A stretch of 62,755 nt of DNA, taken from contig JAJECF010000012.1 in NCBI GenBank assembly GCA_022822125.1, positions 1-62,755 of the forward strand. The letters run 5' to 3'. Below, one piece after another: positions 8,119-17,589 of this stretch (the first letter of the stretch is position 1; every line of letters begins with the position of its first letter). Below the pieces are notes generated by a model. The model saw only the letters and a program-made list of their open reading frames with translations. It did no database searches and had not been told where the DNA came from. Made by a program: the position numbers and the translations under genes. The stretch comes from Alphaproteobacteria bacterium. GTDB taxonomy: Bacteria; Pseudomonadota; Alphaproteobacteria; Bin95.

Positions 8119-9126
8119 TCATGGCTGGGGTATGCCTTTCGTTGTGGAGTATTCCCAATGCAGCGTCTCGTCCGGGAAGACGCGCCGGTGGATGTCGTGG
8201 GCGGCGGCCGCCGCCTCGGCGAAGCCGGTCAGGATCAGCTTGAGCTTGCCCTTGTAGGTTGCGATATCGCCGATGGCGTAGATGCCGTCGCGGTCCGTCA
8301 TCGAGGTCGAAGGGTCGATGGCGATATGGTTGCGGTCGAGGCCGAGGCCCCATTCCGCGATGGGGCCCAGATTCATCGCGAGCCCGTAGAAGGGCAGCAG
8401 CACATCCGCCTCCAGCCGGCGCGTCTCGCCCTTCAGCGTTTTCACTCGGACCGCCTCCAACCGGCCGTCCCGGCCTTCCAGCCCGTCCAGATGGTAGGGG
8501 ATGACACACTCCACCTTTCCTTCCGACTCCAGCGCCTTCATGCGCGCGACGCTCTCCGGCGCGGCGCGGAATTTCGGCCGCCGGTGGACGACCGCGACTG
8601 AGGCAGCGACGTCCGAAAGCGAGAGCGCCCAGTCCACCGCGCTGTCGCCGCCGCCGCCGATCACCACCCGCTTGTCCCGGAAGTCCTCGCGCCGGCGCAC
8701 GGCGTAGAAGACGCTCCTGCCCTCATAGGCCGACAGCCCTTCGAGCGGCGGGCGGTTCGGGCCGAAAGCGCCGACGCCGGCCGCCACGATGACCGCCTTG
8801 CAGCGGATCGCGGCGCCCTTTGCGGTCTCGACCCGCCAGCCATCGTCCAGAGGTGTGAGCGCCTCGACCCGCTGGTCGAGGTGATAGACGGGCGCAAACG
8901 GCGCCGCCTGCTCCTCCAGCCTGGCGACAAGGTCGCCGGCATCCACCCTCGGGAAACCGGGTATGTCGTAGATCGGCTTTTCGGGATAGAGCGCCGTACA
9001 CTGGCCGCCGATGGCTTCCAGCGAGTCCACCACATGCGCGCGTATCCGGAGCATGCCGAGTTCGAACACGGCGAACAGGCCGACCGGCCCCGCCCCGACG
9101 ATCGCCACATCGGTCTCGTGTTCCAT
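8119..9126 (-). CDS. Ferredoxin/flavodoxin-NADP+ reductase (thioredoxin-reductase-like type)
   Basis: A 335-residue NAD(P)H- and FAD-binding oxidoreductase. GAGPVG at 11-16 binds FAD, VIGGGGDSAVDWAL near 155-168 binds NADPH, and YAIGDI closes the FAD site. There is no CxxC redox pair, IGGQCTALYPEKPIYDIPG follows the FAD motif, and the C-terminal tail carries an aromatic residue (HWEYSTTKG). This is the pattern of ferredoxin-NADP reductases built on the thioredoxin reductase fold, not of thioredoxin reductase itself. It could feed electrons to ferredoxins or flavodoxins. It heads the operon with the amidohydrolase and the GcvT oxidoreductase and is divergent from tsaE. Confidence 0.87.
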   Translation of the reverse strand: MEHETDVAIVGAGPVGLFAVFELGMLRIRAHVVDSLEAIGGQCTALYPEKPIYDIPGFPRVDAGDLVARLEEQAAPFAPVYHLDQRVEALTPLDDGWRVETAKGAAIRCKAVIVAAGVGAFGPNRPPLEGLSAYEGRSVFYAVRRREDFRDKRVVIGGGGDSAVDWALSLSDVAASVAVVHRRPKFRAAPESVARMKALESEGKVECVIPYHLDGLEGRDGRLEAVRVKTLKGETRRLEADVLLPFYGLAMNLGPIAEWGLGLDRNHIAIDPSTSMTDRDGIYAIGDIATYKGKLKLILTGFAEAAAAAHDIHRRVFPDETLHWEYSTTKGIPQP

Positions 9127-9140
9127 CGATATCCCCGGGA

Positions 9141-9169
9141 TTGGAGGGCGCCCCAGCGGGCACTATCAT
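9141..9169 (+). promoter_or_regulatory. Candidate sigma-70 promoter for the tsaE operon
   Basis: TTGGAG (9141-9146) and TATCAT (9164-9169) are separated by 17 bases and match the -35 and -10 consensus at 4 and 5 of 6 positions. They lie in the 78-base gap between divergent reductase and tsaE genes and would start transcription about 30 bases before the tsaE ATG. This is based on sequence pattern alone. Confidence 0.4.
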
Positions 9170-9204
9170 GGAAGCCGCATCCCGCCCGATCAAGTCCCGC
9201 CGCC

Positions 9205-9645
9205 ATGCTGCCCGAAGCCGTCGATCTGCCCGATCTCGCCGCGACCGGACGGCTCGCCCGGCGGGTTGCCGCATCGCTCGGCCGGGGCGACGCCGTGGGG
9301 CTGATCGGCAGCATCGGCGCGGGCAAGACGGCCTTTGCCCGCGCGCTGATCCAGAGCCGCCAAAAGGACGCCGGACTTCGTCCCGAGACGGTGCCGAGCC
9401 CGACCTTCACCCTGGTGCAGGTCTATGAGTATCCGGCGCCGCCGGTCTGGCATTTTGACTGCTACAGGCTGGCCGCGCCGGAGGAAGCGGTCGAGATCGG
9501 GCTGGAGCAGGCGCTCGGCGAAGGCGTGGCGCTGGTCGAGTGGCCGGAGCGACTCGGCGGCTTCCTGCCGGACCGCCGGCTCGACATCGTCTTCGAGATC
9601 GCCTGCGGGGATGCGCGCCGGGCGCATATCGAGGACCGCCGTTGA
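9205..9645 (+). CDS. tsaE: tRNA threonylcarbamoyladenosine biosynthesis ATPase TsaE
   Basis: TsaE is the ATPase that works with TsaB and TsaD to place the threonylcarbamoyl group on A37 of ANN-decoding tRNAs in the cytoplasm. This 146-residue protein has the Walker A GSIGAGKT at 35-42, the PSPTFTLVQ switch segment, HFDCYRL, and a VEWPERLG motif near the C-terminus, all standard for the family. It is the first gene of a tightly packed run (tsaE-amgK-murU-addB-addA) common in alphaproteobacteria. The start was chosen as the ATG giving the usual family length. Confidence 0.93.
   Translation: MLPEAVDLPDLAATGRLARRVAASLGRGDAVGLIGSIGAGKTAFARALIQSRQKDAGLRPETVPSPTFTLVQVYEYPAPPVWHFDCYRLAAPEEAVEIGLEQALGEGVALVEWPERLGGFLPDRRLDIVFEIACGDARRAHIEDRR
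9631..9644 (+). promoter_or_regulatory. Ribosome binding site deciding the TTG start of amgK
   Basis: GAGGA (9631-9635) lies 6 bases before TTG 9642-9644, and that TTG overlaps the tsaE stop as TTGA. No ATG or GTG in this frame lies closer to the conserved N-terminus, so the rare TTG is the likely start. Confidence 0.55.
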
Positions 9646-10619
9646 GCCGGGAGACCGCCATTGCGGCCTTTCTTGCAGAGGCGGGCTGGGGCGACGCCCG
9701 GCGCGAGCCGCTGCCGGGCGACGCCTCCTTCCGCCGCTATGTCAGGCTGACGCGCGGCCGGGAGACCGTCATGCTGATGGACGCGCCGCCGCCCGAGGAG
9801 GATGTGCGGCCCTTCATTGCAGTAGCGGCGCGGCTCCGGCAGCTCCGACTGTCGGCGCCGGAGGTCCACGCCGCCGACAAGGCGGAAGGCCTGCTGCTGC
9901 TGGAGGATTTCGGCGACGATACCTTCACCCGCTTGCTGGAGCGCAGCGAGAGCGAGGAAAAGCTTTACCTGCTGGCGACCGACGCGCTGGCCGCCCTGCA
10001 CCGCCGGGCCGATGCGGCGTCGGGCTTTCCTTCCTTCGGCGCGGAGGGCTTCCTCGCGGGCGCCGAATTGCTTCTGGACTGGTATCTGCCGGCAGCCGGC
10101 AGGCCGGTGACGGACCGGGAAGGGTTCCGCGCCGCCATGCTCCAGGCGCTGACGCCGGTGCTGGCCGGGCCGGAAACGCTGATGCTGCGCGACTACCATG
10201 TGGACAACCTCGTCCGGCTGCACGGCCGCAAGGGCGCGGCGGCCTGCGGCCTGCTGGACTTCCAGGACGCCGCCGGGGGGCCGCCCGCCTACGATCTCGC
10301 CTCGCTGATCGAGGATGCAAGGCGCGATGTGGACGACAGCGTGCGTGCGGCGGTTCTGGCGCGCTACCGCGCCGCCTTCCCGGATGCGCCGGACCTGGAG
10401 CGGGACATCGCCGTTCTCGGCGCACAGCGGCATGTCCGCGTGCTCGGGACCTTCATGCGCCTGGCCCGGCGCGACGGCAAGCCCGGCTATATGCGCCACC
10501 TGCCCCGGCTCCGCCGGATGCTGGAGCGCAACCTCGCCCACCCTGCGCTGGAGCCGCTGGCGGCGTGGTTCCGCAGAAATGTAGCTGCGGACCTCCGCAT
10601 CCCGCCGGTTGCCGAATGA
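9642..10619 (+). CDS. amgK: N-acetylmuramate/N-acetylglucosamine kinase AmgK
   Basis: An aminoglycoside-phosphotransferase-fold sugar kinase of 325 residues. In cell-wall recycling AmgK phosphorylates the anomeric position of MurNAc or GlcNAc, giving MurNAc 1-phosphate for MurU and bypassing MurA. Visible motifs are LPGDASFRRY near the start, the catalytic loop LRDYHVDNLV, and the metal-binding LLDFQDAAGGPPAYDL. The TTG start overlaps the tsaE stop and is preceded by GAGGA. Its own stop overlaps the murU ATG by 4 bases, and the amgK-murU pairing strongly supports the assignment. Confidence 0.9.
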   Translation: MSRETAIAAFLAEAGWGDARREPLPGDASFRRYVRLTRGRETVMLMDAPPPEEDVRPFIAVAARLRQLRLSAPEVHAADKAEGLLLLEDFGDDTFTRLLERSESEEKLYLLATDALAALHRRADAASGFPSFGAEGFLAGAELLLDWYLPAAGRPVTDREGFRAAMLQALTPVLAGPETLMLRDYHVDNLVRLHGRKGAAACGLLDFQDAAGGPPAYDLASLIEDARRDVDDSVRAAVLARYRAAFPDAPDLERDIAVLGAQRHVRVLGTFMRLARRDGKPGYMRHLPRLRRMLERNLAHPALEPLAAWFRRNVAADLRIPPVAE

Positions 10620-11323
10620 CGGGAGCGGCGCCGCATACAGCCATGGTGCTGGCCGCCGGGCTCGGCTCCCGGCTGGGCGATGGCCCGCCGAAACCGCTCC
10701 GGCGTGTGGCCGGCAGGGCGTTGATTGACCGCGCGCTGGACATGCTGGCCGATGCCGGGATCGAACGCGCCGTCGTCAACACCCATCATCGCGCCGCCGA
10801 GATCGAGGCCCATCTGGCCGAACGGGCGCGACCGGAAATCCGTATCTGCCGGGAAGCGGAGCGGCTGGAGACCGGCGGCGGCGTCGCCCATGCACTGGCG
10901 CTTCTCGGCAACGACCCGTTCTTCGTCCTCAACTCCGACCTCGTATGGGGGTCGGACGGGGCCGGTTGGCTCAGGCAACTCTCTGCGGAATTTGACCCCC
11001 GCCGGATGGAGGCGCTGCTGTTGCTCTACCCGACGGACCGGGCCGTCCACTACGACGGAACGGGCGACTTTCACCTCGCCTTCGACGGGCGCCTCTGCCG
11101 GCGGCAGGATCCGGAGAGCGCACCCTTCCTTTTCACCGGTGCGCAAATCCTCGCCCCACGCCTGTTCAACGATCCGCCGGCAGGCGCCTGGCGGTTGACG
11201 CGCGCCTACGACCGGGCGGAGGCGCATGGGCAGCTGTTCGGGCTGGTCTGCGAAGGCTTGTGGCTGGATGCCGGCACGCCGGAGCGCCTCGCCCATGCCG
11301 AGGCGATGCTGGCAAGCGCATGA
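10616..11323 (+). CDS. murU: N-acetylmuramate 1-phosphate uridylyltransferase MurU
   Basis: A 235-residue nucleotidyltransferase that makes UDP-MurNAc from MurNAc 1-phosphate in the peptidoglycan recycling bypass. The signature LAAGLGSRLGDGPPKPLRR near the N-terminus is a slightly shortened form of the usual LAAGxGxRxxPLTxxxPKPL. A metal-binding Asp lies in VLNSDLVWG, and the sugar-binding region is near the C-terminus (GLWLDAGTPERL). It overlaps amgK and addB by 4 bases each, so translation is coupled along the operon. Confidence 0.9.
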   Translation: MTGAAPHTAMVLAAGLGSRLGDGPPKPLRRVAGRALIDRALDMLADAGIERAVVNTHHRAAEIEAHLAERARPEIRICREAERLETGGGVAHALALLGNDPFFVLNSDLVWGSDGAGWLRQLSAEFDPRRMEALLLLYPTDRAVHYDGTGDFHLAFDGRLCRRQDPESAPFLFTGAQILAPRLFNDPPAGAWRLTRAYDRAEAHGQLFGLVCEGLWLDAGTPERLAHAEAMLASA

Positions 11324-14229
11324 ATGTCGTCTCCATCCCCGCCGGCGCGCCCTTCCTGGAGACGCTGGCTGGCGAGCTTGTCGGCGGCCCGACGCTTGCC
11401 GACGACATCGTGCTTCTGCCGACCCACCGCGCCGGGCGCGCGCTGGTCGAAGCGTTTGCGGAGGCGGCAGGCGGCGGCACGCTGCTGCTGCCGCGCATCC
11501 TCTCCCTCGGGGAGCTGGACGCCGACGAAATCGCCATCCGCGCCGAAGCCGAGCCCGGGCTCACCGACGACCTCAGCCTCAAGCCTGCGATCCCGACACT
11601 CGGCCGCCGCCTGCTGCTGGCGAGGCTCGTCATGCAGCGCGACCGGCAGATCCCGCCCGATCGCGCCCTGCAGCTTGCCGGCGCGCTCGCCCGGCTGATC
11701 GACGAGGTCCAGTTCAACCGCCTGGACTTCAGCGGCCTCGACACGCTGGTCGCGGAGGAGTTCGCGGAGCACTGGCAGCAGACGCTGGATTTCCTCTCCA
11801 TCGTCACGAAAGCCTGGCCGGCGATACTGGAGGAACAGGGGCGGCTCGACCCCATAGACCGGCGCAACCGGCTCTATGAGGCGCAAATCGCGCTCTGGCG
11901 GAAGTCGCCGCCGGCGGGGCGGGTCATCGCCGCCGGCTCCACCGGCATCATGCCGGCCACGGCCGACCTGCTGGCATGCATCGCCGCCATGCCGCAAGGC
12001 CTCGTCGTGCTGCCGGGGCTCGACCGCCATCTCGACGACAGGAGCTGGGAGGCGCTGGAGGCCGGGCATCCGCAATGGGCGCTGAAGCACCTGCTGGAAA
12101 GGCTCGAGTTGGAGCGTGCAGCGGTGCCTGACTGGCCGGAGGCGCGCCCCTTGCCCCGCAGCCGACTGGTCGCGGAAGCCATGCGACCGGCGGCGACGAC
12201 CGAAGCCTGGCAAAGCCTCGCGCCGGAACTTGGCAAAGGCGCCGAAGGACTGAGCACCGCCCGCTTCGCCAATCCGGCCGCCGAGACGGGCGCCATCGCC
12301 CTCATGCTGCGCGAGGCCGTGGAGCACGGCGGGAGCGCCGCCCTCGTGACGCCCGACCGCGACCTCGCCCGACGGGTCTCGGTGGAGCTCGGCCGCTGGG
12401 GCCTTCTGGCGGACGACAGCGCCGGCCAGCCGCTCGGCAGGACGCCCGCTGGCGCCTTCCTGCGCCTCACGGCCCATGCAGCGTCGGACGATTTCGCCCC
12501 GGCCGCATTGCTCGCCGCGCTCAAGCATCCGCTCGCCTCCTGCGGCATGGAGCCCGCGCGCTTTCGCCGGGCCGTCCGTCGGTTGGAACTCGCGCTGCTG
12601 CGCGGGCCGCGCCCGGGCAACGGGCTGGACGGGCTGCTGGCCAGGGCGGAAGACGCGAAGGACAAGCGCGTCGGCAAGACCGCGCGGCGGATCGCCCGCG
12701 CCTTCGAACCTCTGCGGACGCTCCACTGGCGCCACGCGGCGCCGCTTGCGGACCTGCTGGCGGCGCATGTCGAGACAACGGAAAGGCTGGCCGGGGACAC
12801 CGGGCTCTGGCGCGGCGCGGACGGGGAAGCGGCGGCGGAGCTTCTGGCGGAGCTCGACGAGGCGGCGGGCGCCTGGCCCTCCGTCGCACCCGCAGACTAT
12901 GCCGCCCTATTCGACGAACTGGCCGCCGGGCAGGCGGTGCGCATCCCGCGCCCGCGCCATCCGGGCCTCGCCATTCTCGGGCCGCTGGAGGCGCGGCTGC
13001 AACGCGCCGACCGGCTGGTGCTCGCCGGGCTGAACCAGGGCGCGTGGCCGGCCGACCCTGCGCCCGACCCGTGGATGAGCCGCGAGATGCGCATGCAGTT
13101 CGGCCTGCCGCCGGCAGAGGCCCGGCAGGGCCTCGCGGCGCATGATTTCGCCCAGGCGCTGAACTCCGGCGAGGTCGTGCTGACGCGCGCCGAGCGGGTG
13201 GGCACCGACCCGACCGTCCCCTCCCCCTGGCTGCAACGCCTCGAAACCGTGACCCGGGCGCTCGGGCGGGATATCGAAGACCGGCGCTGGGCCGCCTGGC
13301 AAGCGACGCTGGACAGGCCGGAAACTGTGCGGCCCTGCGAAGCTCCGAGGCCCTGCCCGCCTGTCACAGCGCGGCCCCGCAAGCTCTCCGCCACCCGCAT
13401 CCAGACATGGCTCCAGGACCCTTACAGCATCTACGCCGCCCATATCCTCGGCCTCCGTCCGCTCGACCCCATCGACGCCAATCCGGAAGCGCGCGATTTC
13501 GGCTCGACGATCCACGAGGCGCTGGAGCGCTTCATGCGCGACTATCCGGGCCCGGACCTGCCGGATGAGGCCTGGGACCGCCTGCTCGCCATCGGCCGGG
13601 AGGCATTCGCCCGATACGGGGACCGGCCGCTGGCGGCGGCCTTCTGGAATCCGCGATTCGAACGCGCCGCCGCCAATGTCTGGACCGTCGAGCAGGCGCG
13701 CCGGCCCGCCATCGAGCGTATCCTGACCGAGATTGCGGGCGAGACCCGGCTGGAGTGTCCGGCAGGTCCGTTCACGCTGACGGCCCGCGCGGACCGGCTG
13801 GAACTGCGCGCCCGCGGCGGCCCCGTCATCGTCGATTACAAGTCCGGCAACCCGCCCTCCGCAACCGATGTCGCCCGGCGCACCGCGCGACAGTTGCCCA
13901 TCGAGGCCATCATCGCCGCGGACGGCGGTTTTCCCGGCTGCCCGGAGGGCGCCGCCGCCGAACTGGAATACTGGCGCACCGGTGGCGGACGCGGAGACCG
14001 GCCGCAGCCGGTGCGGATAGCCCGCGGAGGCGAGAAGCCGGGCAAATCGAGCGGCCCCTACAATATCGGGGAGGTCGTCGAGGCGACGCGCGAGGGCATC
14101 CGGCGCTTCGTTGCCGCTTTCGACGAAGAGGCGATGCCCTATCTCGCCGAGCCGAGGCCGGAATTCGCCGGCGCCTGGAACGATTACCGCCACCTTTCTA
14201 GGAAGGACGAATGGTCGCGGACGCTCTGA
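11320..14229 (+). CDS. addB: Double-strand break repair protein AddB
   Basis: AddB is the second subunit of the AddAB helicase-nuclease that resects broken DNA for RecA. This 969-residue protein has the inactivated helicase-like N-terminal region (VLLPTHRAGRALVEAF near 30) and a C-terminal RecB-type nuclease domain with GSTIHEALERF and VIVDYKSGNPP carrying the PD-(D/E)xK residues. ATG 11320 overlaps the murU stop. The 3' end overlaps addA by 19 bases, so the two subunits are translated together, as usual in alphaproteobacteria. Confidence 0.93.
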   Translation: MNVVSIPAGAPFLETLAGELVGGPTLADDIVLLPTHRAGRALVEAFAEAAGGGTLLLPRILSLGELDADEIAIRAEAEPGLTDDLSLKPAIPTLGRRLLLARLVMQRDRQIPPDRALQLAGALARLIDEVQFNRLDFSGLDTLVAEEFAEHWQQTLDFLSIVTKAWPAILEEQGRLDPIDRRNRLYEAQIALWRKSPPAGRVIAAGSTGIMPATADLLACIAAMPQGLVVLPGLDRHLDDRSWEALEAGHPQWALKHLLERLELERAAVPDWPEARPLPRSRLVAEAMRPAATTEAWQSLAPELGKGAEGLSTARFANPAAETGAIALMLREAVEHGGSAALVTPDRDLARRVSVELGRWGLLADDSAGQPLGRTPAGAFLRLTAHAASDDFAPAALLAALKHPLASCGMEPARFRRAVRRLELALLRGPRPGNGLDGLLARAEDAKDKRVGKTARRIARAFEPLRTLHWRHAAPLADLLAAHVETTERLAGDTGLWRGADGEAAAELLAELDEAAGAWPSVAPADYAALFDELAAGQAVRIPRPRHPGLAILGPLEARLQRADRLVLAGLNQGAWPADPAPDPWMSREMRMQFGLPPAEARQGLAAHDFAQALNSGEVVLTRAERVGTDPTVPSPWLQRLETVTRALGRDIEDRRWAAWQATLDRPETVRPCEAPRPCPPVTARPRKLSATRIQTWLQDPYSIYAAHILGLRPLDPIDANPEARDFGSTIHEALERFMRDYPGPDLPDEAWDRLLAIGREAFARYGDRPLAAAFWNPRFERAAANVWTVEQARRPAIERILTEIAGETRLECPAGPFTLTARADRLELRARGGPVIVDYKSGNPPSATDVARRTARQLPIEAIIAADGGFPGCPEGAAAELEYWRTGGGRGDRPQPVRIARGGEKPGKSSGPYNIGEVVEATREGIRRFVAAFDEEAMPYLAEPRPEFAGAWNDYRHLSRKDEWSRTL

Positions 14230-17200
14230 ACCCGGCGGTCGACGCAGCAACGGCGCAGCAACGCCGCGCGGCTGATCCGGCGGCGTCGGCCTGGGTGGAC
14301 GCCAATGCGGGCTCCGGCAAGACCAAGGTGCTGGCCGACCGCGTGCTGGCGCTGTTGCTGCAGGGCGTGTTGCCGGAACGCATCCTCTGCCTCACCTACA
14401 CCCGCGCGGCCGCGGCCGAAATGCGCATCCGCATCGAGCGCGAGCTCGCCGGATGGGCGACGGCCCCGGACACGGACCTCGCCAGGGCTCTTGTCGATCT
14501 GGGCGCCGAAGCCCCCGACAAAGACATGATGGACCGCGCGCGACGCCTGTTCGCCCGCACGGTCGATGCGCCGGTCGGGCTCAGGATCGACACCATTCAC
14601 GCCTTCTGCCAGAGCCTGCTCGGGCGCTTCCCGATAGAGGCCGGGGTCTCGCCCTGGTTCCAGCTGGCCGACGAGCGCGAGGCGCTGACGAAGCAGGCGA
14701 ACGCGCGCGACGCCGTGCTGGACCGGCGCGGGGAGGGCATCGAGGAGGCCGTGGCCCGGATCGCCGACAACCTCTCGGAGCACAATGTCCGCGCCTTCAT
14801 CGCCGAACTGCTCCGCAACCGCAGCGCCTTCGGGCCGCAGGCGCTCGACACGCTGAGGACCGCACTGGTCCTGCCGGAGGTCCCGGAGCGCACGAAAAAG
14901 GGAATGAAGGCGCTCCGCAAGGCGGTGTCGATCCTGGCGGGCGGGGGCGTGCGCGACAGGCAGCACGCCGCAAGGCTGCAATGCTGGGCGAACATCGGCG
15001 ATCCTTCGGACGACGATATCGACGAGGTCCGCAAGGTCTTCCACGACTCGAAAGGCAACCGGCGCGAGGAATTCGGCACGAAGAACCTCCCCGGCCGCGA
15101 GCGCCTGCCGGGCCTGCTCAAGGCAGAGTGCGAGCGGATCGAAGGGCTGCACACGCGCCGCCGGATCGAGGCGACCCTGGCCGCATCCGAGGCGGCGCTG
15201 ACGCTGGGCGAAGCGGTGGACCGCGAATACCGCCGATCCAAGGGCCGCGCCGGCCTGCTCGACTACGACGACCTGATCGAACGCGCGCGCGACCTGCTTC
15301 GGCACGCGCCCGCCGCCTGGGTGCATTACAAGCTCGACCGGGGCATCGACCATGTGCTGATCGACGAGGCGCAGGACACCAGCCCCGAGCAATGGGACGT
15401 AGTGGAGGCGCTGACGCAGGAGTTCTTCGCCGGCGAAGGGGCAGGCGAAGGCCCGCGCACGCTCTTCGCCGTCGGCGACCCCAAGCAGTCGATCTACCGC
15501 TTCCAGGGCGCGGAGCCGGCCCGCTTCGACGAGATGCGCCGCAAACTCGGCAAGCGCGCGGGGGACGCCGGACAGCGCTGGGAGGACGTGCCGCTGGAAG
15601 TGTCCTTCCGCGCCGCGCCCGTGCTTCTGGAGGCCGTGGACGCGGTGTTCGCCGGCGAGCACGGCCTCGGCCTGGAAGGTCCGGCTCCCGTCCACAAGCC
15701 GAGCCGCAGCGGCGCCGGCGGGCGCGTCGAGGTCTGGCCGCTCGAAATGGGAGAGAAGCGCGAGCCGGGAGACCCGTTCGAGCCGCCTGCAACCTATCTC
15801 CGCGAGGACGCGGCGGAAACCGCACTGGCCGACCGGATCGCCCGGCGTATCCGGACATGGCTCGACCGGGGCGAACCGGTTGCGCCCGGCGGCCGGCGCA
15901 TGCGGCCCGGCGACATCATGATCCTGTTGCCGCGCCGGTCGGGTCGGGCCTTCATTCCGCGCATCATCGCGACGCTGAAGCAGCTTGAGGTCCCGGTCGC
16001 CGGCATCGACCGCATGACGCTGACCGGCGAGCTCGCTGCGATGGACCTTGCCGCCATCGGCGATTTTGTCCTGCTGCCGGAGGACGACCTGACCCTCGCA
16101 ACGGTTCTCAAGGGGCCGCTGTTCGGCTTCGGTGACGAGGCGCTGTTCGAGCTTGCCCGCGGCCGCAAGGGGACGCTCTGGGCCGCGCTCGGCGAGCGCC
16201 GGGGCACGGAGCGCTTCGGCCCCTGCTTCGAGGCGCTCGGCGCGCTGCTCGGCAAGGCGGATTATGTCGGCGTCCACGCCTTCTTCGCGGACCTGCTGGC
16301 GCAAGGCGGCCTGCGCCGCAGGATCGCAGCCCGGCTCGGCGAGGAGGCGAACGACCCCATAGACGAGTTCCTGAACGCCGCGCTCGACTATGAGCGCCGT
16401 CACCCGCCGGGCCTCCAGGGCTTCCTGCAATGGCTGAGGAGCGGCGAGGCGGAGGTGAAGCGGCAGCTCGACCGGCACGGCCGCGACGAGGTGCGGGTGA
16501 GCACCGTCCACGGCGCCAAGGGGCTGGAGGCCCCGGTCGTCATCCTGCCGGACACGGCCGCCGCCCCCGCCCATCCAAGCCGCCGCCAAACCCTCTACCG
16601 CGACGGCGGCCTGCTGCTCTGGCCACCCTCCACAAACAGCGACCGGATCGACCGATATTCCAGGGAATTGCTGGACCGGGCCGACCGGGAAGACGAGGCG
16701 GAATACCGCCGCCTGCTCTATGTCGCCATGACGCGCGCAGCCGACCGCCTGGTGATTTGCGGGTGGAACAACAGCGGCCGGGAACTGCACGAGGACTGCT
16801 GGTACAACACGGTGTCGGCTGGACTGCGGGACCACATGACGTCGGAAGAGGACCCCGATTTCGATGAGCCCCTCCTGGTCATGCAACGGCGCGCGGCGGA
16901 GTCGGAAGCGGAAGGCCCGACAGCGGACCGCGAGTCCTTCCCTCCCCTGCCCGGCTGGGCCCGCCGGCCCGCGCTCCCGGCCGCGGCCCCGCCCGACGGC
17001 GACGGCGGGGAAGCGTTCGTGGCCGCCCCCCCGCCGGGCGGGCGGTTCCGGCGCGGCCTTGCGGTCCACAAGCTGCTGGAGTTGCTGCCGGAAGTCGTGC
17101 CTAGACGGCGGTTCGAGGCCGCCCGCAGGTTCCTAGAAGCCGACCCGGCGCTGGCGGGGGACGCCGAGGCGACGGCGAGGGAGGCGCTGGCGGTGCTCGA

Positions 17201-17525
17201 CGACCCCGTCTTTGGCGCCGTGTTCGGTCCCGGCAGCCGGGCGGAAGCGCCGCTGGTGGGGCGCATCGGCGGCGAAACGGTAAGCGCGCGAATCGACCGG
17301 CTGGCGCTGCTGGCCGACGAAACGCTGGTCGTCGATTTCAAGAGCGGGCGCGCGCCGGCCGGCCTCGCGCAGGTTCCGCCCGGCTATCTGCGGCAATTGG
17401 CGCGCTACGCAGCGCTGCTCGGGCAGTTGCGCCCCGGCGTCCCGGTGCGCGCGGCGCTGCTGTGGACCGTGGCGCCCTCGCTGATGCCGGTTCCTGAAAG
17501 CAGCCTTGCGCCATATATGCCTTGA
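14211..17525 (+). CDS. addA: Double-strand break repair helicase AddA
   Basis: The UvrD-like helicase and nuclease subunit of AddAB, 1104 residues. The Walker A motif ANAGSGKTKV lies at 31-40, Walker B is in HVLIDEAQDTSPEQWD, and motif III is in FAVGDPKQSIYRFQGAEP. Helicase motifs V and VI are recognisable in VSTVHGAKGLEAPVV and YVAMTRAADRLV. The last 200 residues form a second RecB-type nuclease with VVDFKSG. The start lies inside addB. The trxA gene follows after 64 bases and may share the transcript. Confidence 0.94.
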   Translation: MVADALNPAVDAATAQQRRAADPAASAWVDANAGSGKTKVLADRVLALLLQGVLPERILCLTYTRAAAAEMRIRIERELAGWATAPDTDLARALVDLGAEAPDKDMMDRARRLFARTVDAPVGLRIDTIHAFCQSLLGRFPIEAGVSPWFQLADEREALTKQANARDAVLDRRGEGIEEAVARIADNLSEHNVRAFIAELLRNRSAFGPQALDTLRTALVLPEVPERTKKGMKALRKAVSILAGGGVRDRQHAARLQCWANIGDPSDDDIDEVRKVFHDSKGNRREEFGTKNLPGRERLPGLLKAECERIEGLHTRRRIEATLAASEAALTLGEAVDREYRRSKGRAGLLDYDDLIERARDLLRHAPAAWVHYKLDRGIDHVLIDEAQDTSPEQWDVVEALTQEFFAGEGAGEGPRTLFAVGDPKQSIYRFQGAEPARFDEMRRKLGKRAGDAGQRWEDVPLEVSFRAAPVLLEAVDAVFAGEHGLGLEGPAPVHKPSRSGAGGRVEVWPLEMGEKREPGDPFEPPATYLREDAAETALADRIARRIRTWLDRGEPVAPGGRRMRPGDIMILLPRRSGRAFIPRIIATLKQLEVPVAGIDRMTLTGELAAMDLAAIGDFVLLPEDDLTLATVLKGPLFGFGDEALFELARGRKGTLWAALGERRGTERFGPCFEALGALLGKADYVGVHAFFADLLAQGGLRRRIAARLGEEANDPIDEFLNAALDYERRHPPGLQGFLQWLRSGEAEVKRQLDRHGRDEVRVSTVHGAKGLEAPVVILPDTAAAPAHPSRRQTLYRDGGLLLWPPSTNSDRIDRYSRELLDRADREDEAEYRRLLYVAMTRAADRLVICGWNNSGRELHEDCWYNTVSAGLRDHMTSEEDPDFDEPLLVMQRRAAESEAEGPTADRESFPPLPGWARRPALPAAAPPDGDGGEAFVAAPPPGGRFRRGLAVHKLLELLPEVVPRRRFEAARRFLEADPALAGDAEATAREALAVLDDPVFGAVFGPGSRAEAPLVGRIGGETVSARIDRLALLADETLVVDFKSGRAPAGLAQVPPGYLRQLARYAALLGQLRPGVPVRAALLWTVAPSLMPVPESSLAPYMP

Positions 17526-17589
17526 CGCCTCCTCGCTTTCCCGCCACTTGGAAGCGGAAACTGGACGGGTTCCACGGGAAGGGACGAGC

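Noticed and set aside
14184..17069. A 961-codon minus-strand open frame
   Set aside because: It lies wholly antisense to addA, which has complete helicase and nuclease motifs; the antisense product has no recognisable features.
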